64,000 nucleotides of DNA, taken from positions 2,604,001-2,668,000 of the forward strand of contig JAWLAG010000001.1 of the NCBI GenBank assembly GCA_041395505.1. The letters are read 5' to 3'. Made by a program: the position numbers and the translations under genes. Positions 1 through 8,498 of the stretch are shown piece after piece (within the stretch, counting starts at the first letter, position 1; every line of letters starts with the position of its first letter). The notes below the pieces were generated by a model. It saw only the letters and a list, made by a program, of their open reading frames with translations, did not search any database and was not told the origin of the DNA. Source of the DNA: Steroidobacteraceae bacterium (GTDB lineage Bacteria; Pseudomonadota; Gammaproteobacteria; Steroidobacterales; Steroidobacteraceae).

Positions 1-609
1 TTTGTCGTCGCCGACCCGGAATTTGTGATCGACGAAAAGATAACTATTGGCGGAGAGCGTGATTTCATTGTCGGTGTAGACGGGCTTGCCCTGCCAGGTG
101 AATCGACATGCGCGCTGCCGTTGTCGGCCGACAAACTGTTCGCCGCGGCGCCGAAAAACATATTCACAGCCAGGACTGCGCTGGGTTACACGCGGCGATA
201 ACGTGGCCAATTGCGCCGGGGTCAGCTCAGCGTTGACTCCGAACCATTGATACATGGTGACATCTTCGTCGTCTGGACCGGCACTCAGACTGATGAGCCT
301 CGCCTCCCGGGGTCGGCTCCCGGTGGAACCCTGCTCAGTGCTCCAGAGAAAGGTGTAGGGACCGAATTGCGATGCTGCGACGCGCGTGATCACCACATGC
401 AGGCGCTCGTGTCGATTGTCCTGCGAAAGTTTACGGCGGCCGTCGAAATACGCCTGGTTGGCATTGTCATACTCCCCGGGCAACAGCTGCGCCATGACCA
501 GCAGATTTCTCTCGCCGGGCGTCGAATCCTGGCCCTGCGCAAAGCAATTGGCGCAGCCCAGGAGAACCGCTATCGCCGAAGGTAGTAGCAAATGGACAGG
601 CCGCAACAT
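1..609 (-). CDS. CpcT/CpeT-family (DUF1001) secreted protein, partial
   Basis: The C-terminus runs off the left edge; 203 codons are visible. The ATG at 609 has a GGAG six bases upstream. Residues 1-25 form a Sec-type leader (LLLPSAIAVLLGCANCFA), possibly a lipoprotein leader because of the LLGC. The mature part matches what I recall of the CpeT/CpcT family: an LPGEYDNANQAY segment near residue 43, then LWSTEQG, then PREARLISL, then a GC...C pair (PGCEYVF and RACRF). In cyanobacteria this family attaches bilins to phycobiliproteins. Nothing else here suggests phycobilisomes, so only the fold is called and the substrate is unknown. The hybrid kinase gene ends 89 bp upstream on the same strand, so co-transcription is possible. 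The family match is from memory of the motif order. Confidence 0.75.
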   Translation of the reverse strand, partial: MLRPVHLLLPSAIAVLLGCANCFAQGQDSTPGERNLLVMAQLLPGEYDNANQAYFDGRRKLSQDNRHERLHVVITRVAASQFGPYTFLWSTEQGSTGSRPREARLISLSAGPDDEDVTMYQWFGVNAELTPAQLATLSPRVTQRSPGCEYVFRRRGEQFVGRQRQRACRFTWQGKPVYTDNEITLSANSYLFVDHKFRVGDDK

Positions 610-698
610 GAGGATCTCCGCAGGGTTCACCTGCGAACATCTTCAGGCGATATTGGCATCGCTTGCAACCGTCGCGCAGCGTCGATTCCGCCTGGCGC

Positions 699-2519
699 TC
701 AGGCCACCGAGCCTGCGGCAGTCGTTTCGGAACTGGTCGCAGTGACACAAGCCTGCAGCGCCTGCGCGAGTTGCAGGGTCGTCATGGGTTTGCTCAGGAA
801 ACCCTGCATGCCGGCACTGGCCGCCGCCTCTTTGTCCGTCGCGAATGCGTTGGCTGTCACTGCGATGATGGGAACGGGCAGTCCGTCGCGAGCGCAGATC
901 GCACGCCGTCGGATCTCTCGCGCCGCACTCAGTCCATCGACACGGGGCATTTGCAGGTCCATCAGGATTACGTCCCAGCATCTGTCAACCGCTGCTTCAA
1001 TGGCCGCGGCGCCGTCGCAGACCACGGAAAACTGCGTGCCGAGCTGGCGTAGCATCGCCGAGATCACCGCAACATTGACCGGATTGTCCTCGACGAGCAG
1101 AACATGGCAGGGTTGCTGAATGACGATTGACCCCTGCGCCGACCGAGCGGCCGCCGACCCTCCCGGTGTCGCGCTTGCGGCCCGCGCCAACGGCAGATCG
1201 AGCCAGAAGCGGCTGCCGCGCCCTGGTGCAGTCTCGAATGCGATGCTGCCACCCATGAGCTGGGCAAGTCGTTGGCAGATCGCAAGACCAAGACCGGTGC
1301 CGCCGCGTTCGCGTGACATCGAATCGTCGCCCAGAGAAAACGCGCTGAACAGGCGCTGCTGCTGTGCGTCTGAAATGCCAGGCCCGCTGTCTGTTACGGT
1401 GAAACGATACACCTCGCCCGAGTCAGTCCCTTCGACGCCAACGGCATCCACGCTTAGCGTGATTGCGCCGTTTGTCGTGAATTTGACCGAATTCGACAGG
1501 AGATTACCCAGTATCTGTCGCAAACGCACCCGGTCTCCATTCACGCAATCCGGGAGCGACTGTGCCATCGTCAACTCGACCCTCACCGAGTTGCGTGCCG
1601 CCACCCGGCCCCACATGTCGACGAGTTCAGCGCACAGTGGCCGAAGTTCGAATGGCTCGCAGTGGATCTTGAGCTTGCCTGCCTCAATTGTCGAAAAATC
1701 CAGTACGTCGTTGACGATTTCCAGCAGGCTCTCACCGGAGCGGCGCAGCAGTTCGAGTTTTTCACTTTGCATCGCATCGAGCGGCGACATCTGCAGCAGC
1801 TCGCTCATTCCCATGATGCCATTCAATGGCGTTCTGATTTCATGACTCATCATTGCAAGGAACCGCGACTTGGCGACGCTGGCGGCCGCCGCGTCGTCGC
1901 GCGCAGCGGCAAGAGCATCCACGGCCCGTGCCAACTGGTACTCTGATCGAAATTGCTCGTTGATCACTGTATAGGACTGTCGCGCCGCGACCGCGAGCAA
2001 TGCGATGCCGGAAACCAGTATCAGGGCGGTCAATTGCTCGATGCCGCCTTGCGATCGCAGCAATGCGACCACCATCGGCAGGATCGCAGCGCAGATAAAT
2101 GCGAGAACCGACGGCAGATGCGCTGACATCGAGGTCACGGCGACCGACGATACAAGCAGGATCGTCGTCAACAACAGAATCGACTCGACACCGCCCGTCT
2201 CCGGCAGCAGGCATACCGCGCCGAGGGACCAGGACAGGCCGGCGAATAGCGCGCCAATGAAATGCAGGTGCTCCCAGTAGCGCGGACTTCGTCCACTATC
2301 GTCCGCTGACCTTCGCCAATACCACCACAGCCCCAGGCGCAGCCCGGCCACGACGATGAGCGCAAGAAACCAGGTCAGCATGATCTGACGGTCGAAATGC
2401 AGGCGCCAGATCCAGTAGAAGCAGGAGATGATCGCGAGAGTCATCACTATCGAAATGCGCATACGGCTATAGAGCGTCGCGACTCGCGCTGCGGCCAGAT
2501 GTTCATCCTGAGACTGCAT
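699..2519 (-). CDS. Hybrid sensor histidine kinase with C-terminal receiver domain
   Basis: The protein is 606 aa from the ATG at 2519. The frame stays open upstream to 2774, but that stretch overlaps the next gene and looks non-coding. About six hydrophobic segments fill residues 20-180. A linker helix leads to a HisKA domain with the phosphoacceptor H226 in AMMSHEIRTPLNGI. The HATPase_c domain follows, with an N box (LGNLLSNSVKF), a G1 box (DSGPGISD) and a G2 box (GGTGLGLAI). The receiver domain has VLLVEDNPVN, phospho-acceptor D521 in ILMDLQMP, and the conserved Lys 577 in FLSKPM. All catalytic residues for autophosphorylation and internal transfer are present. There is no separate sensor domain, so the signal is probably read by the membrane segments. 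No response regulator or Hpt gene is adjacent, so the output partner is unknown. Confidence 0.93.
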   Translation of the reverse strand: MQSQDEHLAAARVATLYSRMRISIVMTLAIISCFYWIWRLHFDRQIMLTWFLALIVVAGLRLGLWWYWRRSADDSGRSPRYWEHLHFIGALFAGLSWSLGAVCLLPETGGVESILLLTTILLVSSVAVTSMSAHLPSVLAFICAAILPMVVALLRSQGGIEQLTALILVSGIALLAVAARQSYTVINEQFRSEYQLARAVDALAAARDDAAAASVAKSRFLAMMSHEIRTPLNGIMGMSELLQMSPLDAMQSEKLELLRRSGESLLEIVNDVLDFSTIEAGKLKIHCEPFELRPLCAELVDMWGRVAARNSVRVELTMAQSLPDCVNGDRVRLRQILGNLLSNSVKFTTNGAITLSVDAVGVEGTDSGEVYRFTVTDSGPGISDAQQQRLFSAFSLGDDSMSRERGGTGLGLAICQRLAQLMGGSIAFETAPGRGSRFWLDLPLARAASATPGGSAAARSAQGSIVIQQPCHVLLVEDNPVNVAVISAMLRQLGTQFSVVCDGAAAIEAAVDRCWDVILMDLQMPRVDGLSAAREIRRRAICARDGLPVPIIAVTANAFATDKEAAASAGMQGFLSKPMTTLQLAQALQACVTATSSETTAAGSVA

Positions 2520-2713
2520 CCGCCCATTATCGCCAGCTGCGGCCGGATACCACGGAACCGGCCCACAGCCCGCGTCGGCGCGCAGGTGCCGGGCTGCGGT
2601 CACGGGCGGGCCTGTGACGCAGCTCGCATCGCCTCCATGTCCGTCGGCGTGTAAACACCCACCGCGGCCAAGTGAAAAAATCGGCAGCCGGCCAAGATCC
2701 GCCTCAGTTTGGT

Positions 2714-5008
2714 TTACTCGCAGACCGCATTCGATGCGCTCGAATTCGCTGGATCCAGGCGCAGATGGCACCAACTGATCGACCGATCGCCCTCGCCGTA
2801 GGCAACGGCCACACGATCGCGTGCCGATGACAACTCCAGGGACTTCGTCTGGAGTTCACCACTGGTGTCAAACAGATAGAGGTCGAGCGGTTCGGCGTTG
2901 CCGAGCGTCAATTCGAATTTCGCTGACTCGCCGACCGCGACATCGACCATGAAGCTGCGCCATCGTGAAACTTGCGCGCGGGGTCGCAACGGCGCGGCGG
3001 CCGCAGTTCCATTGACTGCAACGGCAAGCACCGCGGCCTGCGGGGGAACGGCGATACCGAGTGCGCGGGCGTCGCGCGCACTGGCAACGCGAATAGCTAC
3101 CTGCCGCGAGCGACTTTCCGCAGGACTCTCGAGGTCTAGCACGCGCAACGGCGCCAGCGCATCGACCGGCCGCCCGGCCAACGCCGGTCGACGCTGCCAA
3201 GGCAAGACCGATTGCGGGCTCCATTGAGCAAGCCCCGGTGGAGCGCCCAGCACGGTGCGCATCCGCGGGTCGCCCTCGAGCACCGCTACCGCCCTGCCGC
3301 CACCGGAAGCTTCGACGACGTTGAGCTGCGCGGGAACATCGCGAGAGAACGCCGGCATGAGCATGCCAAGCGCAAGTGCCGCGAGGATCGCCAGGGCAAT
3401 CGTTACCGACAACACGGCGCGGGATCGAATCGACCAGGTCGTGAGTATGGGCATCAGGAAGAAACCGGTCAGCAGGGCAGACAATGCCGCTGGGACCAAC
3501 CCGCGCTCGCCGAGTACGTCGTAAGTTGACCACGCAAACGGCAGCCACAACATGACGCAGGCGGCGGACGCCAAAGCGGCAGACAAGATCGGTCGCGCCG
3601 GGAAGATGAATAGCGCCATCGCTGCAATCGCAGCGGGCAGCAAGGCCAGGTACGCGGCGCCAGGGAGCAGGACGACCAGCGCGACGGCCAGTATCGTCAT
3701 GAGAACCAATGCCGAGAGCAATGCGGCATGCGGCTGCTGGCAGGGCCCACGTAGTCCGACAACCCCGATGAGGCACAACGGCAGCAGCAAGAACGCCGCG
3801 CGCAAGGCCGAACCCTGCGCGGTCCAATCGGCCGGCAAGGCACCGGCCCCACCGAGCGCAAGCTTGAACAGCCAACCAAACAATAACGTCGCCGCCATCA
3901 CCAGCAACATCCGCGTGAGCTCCGTCACGACGGCCCCACCCCCGGCCTTTGCACCAGCCAACACCCGCTGGACCGCCAGCCCGACAAGGATCAGCGTCGC
4001 GGCCAGGATCGCAGGCAGCCAGCTAACGGGCCAATGGATGACGACGAAGCCCAGTAGCGAAAAGTACACTGCATCGGCACCTCCCGGCTGCGGCAGCGAG
4101 GGGCTCGAAGCGAGCGAGCGCGCGAGAGCCAGCACATTGTCGCCGTGATGCTGCAACGAACCCCGATCAAGCGAGTCGAGATCGTCGCGCGGCGTGTGGT
4201 ATCGCGCCGCGCCGCCCAGAAAGGCAAATCCTGCGCCGGCGCGACCCTCGCGCCTGAACACGGACAGATCCGTATCGTTCGGCAGCAGCTTGTAGATTTC
4301 GTAGTAGACCGAAGAAGTGTTTGGCCGCCGCAGGGCCGCAGCCGCGACATCGACCAGGGTTGCATTACCTTCGTGGGTTTCGAAAAGATAACTCGCGCCG
4401 CTCGTACCACGTGCCTCGAGGTTGATCACCAGGCCGACCGATGGGAACTCCGGTTCGAGAACGAAGGCTTCGGCGCCCAACAGCCCCGCCTCTTCGCCAT
4501 CGGTAAACAGCGCGATGACCGGTCCGGCGAGCGGTGGTCCGGCGCGCAAGGCGCGCATGACCTCGAGTATCGCGGCGACGCCGGCGAGATCGTCGCTAGC
4601 ACCAGGGCCCGCCGCGACCGAATCGTAATGTGCTGCCAATACCACCGACCGGCGCGCCCGCGACACCGCGCTTCCGGCCTGGATCGCAACGACATTGTGT
4701 GTCATGGCGCAGCGGCCGTAGTCACTACAGACAAATCGACTGCGCTCCTCGTTCGGCAGACCGAGCGAATCGAGCGCCCGACGTAGCCGCTTGCGAATCC
4801 GCGCATTGGCCTCGCTGCCGAGCGGGTGCGGTTCGGGCTCCGCGAGCAGGTCCTGAAGTTGCTGCCGCGCGCGCTCGGCCGAAAAAACCCCCACCGGTGC
4901 ATCTTCACCGAGCGGCGTGGGCGGCCCATGACGTGCAATCACGATCGCGGCGAGCAGGCCCAGTGCCCCCGGCACCGCCACGGTTTTCAGCCGATCAATG
5001 GTTGACAT
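2714..5008 (-). CDS. M28-family zinc aminopeptidase with multi-spanning membrane C-terminal region
   Basis: I prefer the ATG at 5008 (764 aa) because the hydrophobic anchor VPGALGLLAAIVIA then sits at the N-terminus; an ATG at 5032 adds eight residues. Residues 50-300 form an M28 peptidase domain with the zinc-site pattern AAHYDSVA, GASDDLAG and the Glu pair in FTDGEEAGLLG. The C-terminal half has about eight to ten hydrophobic helices and then a soluble beta-rich tail. This architecture resembles Fxna/ERMP1-like M28 membrane peptidases. It probably cleaves N-terminal residues from peptides on the periplasmic face. It precedes the histidine kinase gene on the same strand with a 194-bp gap, so an operon is uncertain. 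Confidence 0.88.
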   Translation of the reverse strand: MSTIDRLKTVAVPGALGLLAAIVIARHGPPTPLGEDAPVGVFSAERARQQLQDLLAEPEPHPLGSEANARIRKRLRRALDSLGLPNEERSRFVCSDYGRCAMTHNVVAIQAGSAVSRARRSVVLAAHYDSVAAGPGASDDLAGVAAILEVMRALRAGPPLAGPVIALFTDGEEAGLLGAEAFVLEPEFPSVGLVINLEARGTSGASYLFETHEGNATLVDVAAAALRRPNTSSVYYEIYKLLPNDTDLSVFRREGRAGAGFAFLGGAARYHTPRDDLDSLDRGSLQHHGDNVLALARSLASSPSLPQPGGADAVYFSLLGFVVIHWPVSWLPAILAATLILVGLAVQRVLAGAKAGGGAVVTELTRMLLVMAATLLFGWLFKLALGGAGALPADWTAQGSALRAAFLLLPLCLIGVVGLRGPCQQPHAALLSALVLMTILAVALVVLLPGAAYLALLPAAIAAMALFIFPARPILSAALASAACVMLWLPFAWSTYDVLGERGLVPAALSALLTGFFLMPILTTWSIRSRAVLSVTIALAILAALALGMLMPAFSRDVPAQLNVVEASGGGRAVAVLEGDPRMRTVLGAPPGLAQWSPQSVLPWQRRPALAGRPVDALAPLRVLDLESPAESRSRQVAIRVASARDARALGIAVPPQAAVLAVAVNGTAAAAPLRPRAQVSRWRSFMVDVAVGESAKFELTLGNAEPLDLYLFDTSGELQTKSLELSSARDRVAVAYGEGDRSISWCHLRLDPANSSASNAVCE

Positions 5009-5075
5009 AACGCTGAAGTCCCACCGGTCCACGGCACATCAAGGCAAGCATATGACAGTCCTCAAAGTCGACATT

Positions 5076-5106
5076 CGCTACCCGCGGCGCGCCGCCCTTG
5101 GTAGCG
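5076..5106. repeat. Nested inverted repeat upstream of the Reg_prop/GGDEF gene
   Basis: CGCTACC (5076-5082) pairs with GGTAGCG (5100-5106). Between them is a perfect 12-bp palindrome, GCGGCGCGCCGC (5084-5095). It lies in the 240-bp gap between the divergent M28 peptidase (start 5008) and sensor gene (start 5250). It could be an operator or an RNA hairpin. No U tract follows on either strand, which argues against a simple terminator. Confidence 0.5.
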
Positions 5107-5249
5107 GGATTTCACCCACGCTGTTCCGTGAACCAAGCGGCTTTTCCGGCGGCGTTTTCTGTCGGCGTCGCCTGCGTTGGTGACCCATGCACGGTCTCAA
5201 TTTTTGCGTCCGCATATGCTGCGCAAATGTACCGGTGTCCAGAATAGCC

Positions 5250-8200
5250 ATGCTGGCCGGATTGCGCGCGGATGCGGCCCGGAAGCGGCGGTTTGCCCTC
5301 GTGCTGCCGCTCTTGTGCCTGCTGGTCGTTCCCGCTGTGAGCCGCGCTGCGGCGCAGATGCTTTTCACCGCCGTTGGCTCCGACAACGGGCTTTCCCAGG
5401 GCAGTATCAAGGCGCTGCTGCAGGACAATCTCGGCTTCATGTGGATCGGTACCGAGGACGGGCTCAACCGCTATGACGGTAATGAATTCCTCCGCATTGT
5501 CCATGATCGAGCCGACCCTGCGAGCCTTCCGAACAACTGGATCGCCGCAATGTCGCTCGCCACCGACGGACGGCTGTTCATCGCAACCGACGGCAGCGGC
5601 GTGGTTTGGCGGGATCCAAATGATGGGCGATTCCACCCGCTGGAACTGCTCAAGGATGACCCAAGTGCCGAAAATCTGCACGTACGTACGCTGCTGATCC
5701 ACGATGATCTCGCCTGGATAGGCACGCGCAAGGCGGGATTGTTTCGCGTCGATCTGACGACCCACAGTACCCTGCGATTTTCGACCGATACCTCCGGACT
5801 CACTAGACTGAGCAGCGATTCGATCTACCAGATCGTCGCCGACGCCCGCGGCACCATCTGGATCGCAACGGATCGGGGCGTCGACAGCATCGATCCGCAA
5901 ACCGGCAAAGTCACACAATTTGGACCGATGCTCGCCGCATTGCGGGGCAGCGAGTCCGCGCCGCGCGTCATTGCCCTGTATGCCGATCGGAATTCGATCA
6001 TCTGGGCAGGCAGCAAGGATGGTCTGTATCGGATCGGACCGGAAGCGGATCACGCCTCGCTCGCCGGTGGAGACCTTGCCGTCAATACGATCCTCGAGGA
6101 TCGTGAGCAGCGCCTGTGGCTCGGCACCGCGACGGGATTGGTACTGCACGATCGACGGACCGGCGAATTCACCAGCTTCCGTCATGACCCCGCCGATCCA
6201 GCGAGCCTGCCGGACGACAACGTCGTTAGTCTGTTCGAGGATCGCAGTGGTCTGCTGTGGGTCGGTACCAAGTCCGGCCGGCTCGCGCACTGGAATCCGC
6301 GGTCATGGTCGTTCGGCCACACCCGCCTGGGCGCGCCGAATGGCAATGTGACGTCGTTTGTGGAAGATCGATCCGGACAGCTGTGGATCGGCAGCTACGG
6401 CAGCGGTCTGACGCGGGTCGACCGCAAAACCGGCGCCACCCGCAACTACCTGCGTGATGGCGCGGGCAAATTGCTTTTTGGTGACAGCAACGTGATGGCA
6501 CTTGCTGTCGACCAGGACAACAATGTCTGGGTCGGCACCATGAATGCCGGTGTCAGCCGCATCGACACCGAGAGTGGGGTCATCTCCCATCTTGCCGCCA
6601 GTGACCGCGGTGGCGCTGGCGCTCTGCCCGCCAATGGCGTGATGTCGCTGTTCGCGGGATCACAGAACCGGATCTGGGTCGGCACCTACGGCGGCGGTCT
6701 TGCATGGATCAACAGCAGATCACTCGAAGTCACGCGGTTGCCAGTCGTTCCGGACTCAACCGAGGGCCTGTCGAGCGATCGCGCCACTGCGATTACCGAA
6801 GACCGCAGTGGTATCGTCTGGGTGGGAACCGATGGTGGCGGCATTACGGTCGTCGATCCGCAGGCTGATACCTATCGTCAATATCGCCACAATAGCGACG
6901 ACCCGCGCAGTCTCAGTGCCGACACGGTGTATGCGCTGCTGGCTGACGAGCGCGGCAACGTCTGGATCGGCACCCGAGGTGGTGGACTCGATCGCGTCAT
7001 CGGCGCGCCATTCGCCGCCCACCCGCCGACCTTCCAGAACTATTCAGAGGCGCAGGGGCTGGCCAACAATACGGTTTATGGCATCGAGCACGACGATCGC
7101 GGACGGATCTGGATCAGCACCAATGCGGGTCTCGCGGTCATCGATGCAAGCGATGGCAGCGTGCGCAATTTTCGTCGCAGCCACGGTCTGCAGGGCGATG
7201 AGTTCAACTTTGGCGCGCACTATCGAAGTCCGGCGGGCGAAATGTTCTTCGGCGGTGCCAACGGCTACAACGCATTCTTTCCGGAGCGTCTGCGCTTCAA
7301 CGAAACGCCACCCAAAGTCGTACTCACGGAATTCCTGAAATTCAATTCACCGGCCCAGATCGGTGGCACCTATGAGGCACTGAAGGACGTCGCCCTTGAT
7401 TACACGGATGATGTAATTACCCTGCGCTTTGCTGCTCTCGACTACACCGCGCCGGCACAGAACCAATTCCAATACATGCTCGATGGATTCGATACCGGCT
7501 GGATCAATCCCGGCGCTGCGCGTCAGGTGACCTACACCAATCTTGGCGGAGGCAACTACAATTTCCGCCTGCGTGCTGCCAATAGCGATGGTATCTGGTC
7601 GACCGATGAATTGACGCTGCCGATCGTGGTTCGCTCACCGCCGTGGGCGCGCTGGTGGGCATGGGTGCTGTATGCGCTGTTCGCGGTAGGCGTCATGTAT
7701 GCCATCTGGGCCGCGCAGCAAAAGCGCGTATTGCGCGAAACGGCCTACGCAAAGGAGCTCGAGGACAAAGTCGCGCAACGAACCGCGGAGTTGGCGCTGC
7801 GAAATGCCCAGTTGGAAGCCGCCAACCAGCGCCTGGAAGGCGCCAGTTTGACCGACCCACTCACTGGACTTGGCAACCGGCGCTCACTAACCCAGACAAT
7901 GCGCGATACCGGGACGGCGGGCGATACCTACACGATGATGGTGATCGATCTCGACCGGCTGAAACCAATCAACGATCTCAATGGCCATGAAGCGGGCGAT
8001 CGCGTGCTGGTGCAGATTGCGGAAATCCTGCGTCGCACCTGCCGCGAAACAGACCAGATCGTGCGTTGGGGCGGCGATGAATTCGTAATCCTGTGCAAGG
8101 GGCTCGACCTGCACGCAGCCGCAGTGCTCGCGGAGCGGATCCGCTCGAGCGTCGCCAAGCAGATCTTCCGCATTGGCGACGGATCGGTCGCGCGCACCAG

Positions 8201-8498
8201 CTGCTCGATCGGCTTTGCCACGAGTCCATTCATTCCCGGCCAGAAAACTCAGCCGGGCTGGCAACAGGTCCTTACTTTGGCTGACGCCGCCCTGTATCTC
8301 GCCAAGCGCGCCCGCAATGACTGGGTCGGCTGGCGCGGCACCGTGGGTGCTTCGGTCTATGCAGACCTTGTCGAGCAGGTCGAGCAGAACGCCGTCGAGC
8401 TGGCGGCCAAAGGTGTACTCGAGACCGTACGCCGACCCGCTGTGGGCGATGATACCGTTGACAAGATCCTGGCCTTGAGCGGCCCTGGCGAGCGATGA
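5250..8498 (+). CDS. Reg_prop/Y_Y_Y periplasmic sensor with GGDEF diguanylate cyclase domain
   Basis: The protein is 1082 aa from the ATG at 5250; an upstream ATG at 5187 gives a poorer leader. A basic N-terminus and hydrophobic stretch (FALVLPLLCLLVVPAV) form a signal peptide. About 700 residues of two-bladed propeller repeats follow, each with motifs like GLSQGSIKALLQD and LWIGT. A Y_Y_Y domain lies near residues 700-790 and one membrane helix near 800-820. A short coiled coil leads to a GGDEF domain with DPLTGLGNRR and an intact GGDEF at 941-945. RETD at 932-935, five residues earlier, is a product-inhibition I-site. So it should make cyclic-di-GMP in the cytoplasm in response to a periplasmic ligand, likely a glycan by analogy with hybrid two-component systems. 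The stop overlaps the next start (ATGA), implying coupled translation. Confidence 0.95.
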   Translation: MLAGLRADAARKRRFALVLPLLCLLVVPAVSRAAAQMLFTAVGSDNGLSQGSIKALLQDNLGFMWIGTEDGLNRYDGNEFLRIVHDRADPASLPNNWIAAMSLATDGRLFIATDGSGVVWRDPNDGRFHPLELLKDDPSAENLHVRTLLIHDDLAWIGTRKAGLFRVDLTTHSTLRFSTDTSGLTRLSSDSIYQIVADARGTIWIATDRGVDSIDPQTGKVTQFGPMLAALRGSESAPRVIALYADRNSIIWAGSKDGLYRIGPEADHASLAGGDLAVNTILEDREQRLWLGTATGLVLHDRRTGEFTSFRHDPADPASLPDDNVVSLFEDRSGLLWVGTKSGRLAHWNPRSWSFGHTRLGAPNGNVTSFVEDRSGQLWIGSYGSGLTRVDRKTGATRNYLRDGAGKLLFGDSNVMALAVDQDNNVWVGTMNAGVSRIDTESGVISHLAASDRGGAGALPANGVMSLFAGSQNRIWVGTYGGGLAWINSRSLEVTRLPVVPDSTEGLSSDRATAITEDRSGIVWVGTDGGGITVVDPQADTYRQYRHNSDDPRSLSADTVYALLADERGNVWIGTRGGGLDRVIGAPFAAHPPTFQNYSEAQGLANNTVYGIEHDDRGRIWISTNAGLAVIDASDGSVRNFRRSHGLQGDEFNFGAHYRSPAGEMFFGGANGYNAFFPERLRFNETPPKVVLTEFLKFNSPAQIGGTYEALKDVALDYTDDVITLRFAALDYTAPAQNQFQYMLDGFDTGWINPGAARQVTYTNLGGGNYNFRLRAANSDGIWSTDELTLPIVVRSPPWARWWAWVLYALFAVGVMYAIWAAQQKRVLRETAYAKELEDKVAQRTAELALRNAQLEAANQRLEGASLTDPLTGLGNRRSLTQTMRDTGTAGDTYTMMVIDLDRLKPINDLNGHEAGDRVLVQIAEILRRTCRETDQIVRWGGDEFVILCKGLDLHAAAVLAERIRSSVAKQIFRIGDGSVARTSCSIGFATSPFIPGQKTQPGWQQVLTLADAALYLAKRARNDWVGWRGTVGASVYADLVEQVEQNAVELAAKGVLETVRRPAVGDDTVDKILALSGPGER

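Noticed and set aside
1..609. Phycobilisome or photosynthesis function
   Set aside because: No phycobiliprotein, bilin or photosystem gene is present, and the protein carries an export leader.
2520..2713. Coding extension of the histidine kinase to 2774
   Set aside because: The extra residues are non-hydrophobic, unlike the family, and would overlap the peptidase gene. No gene or RNA is seen in this 194-bp gap.
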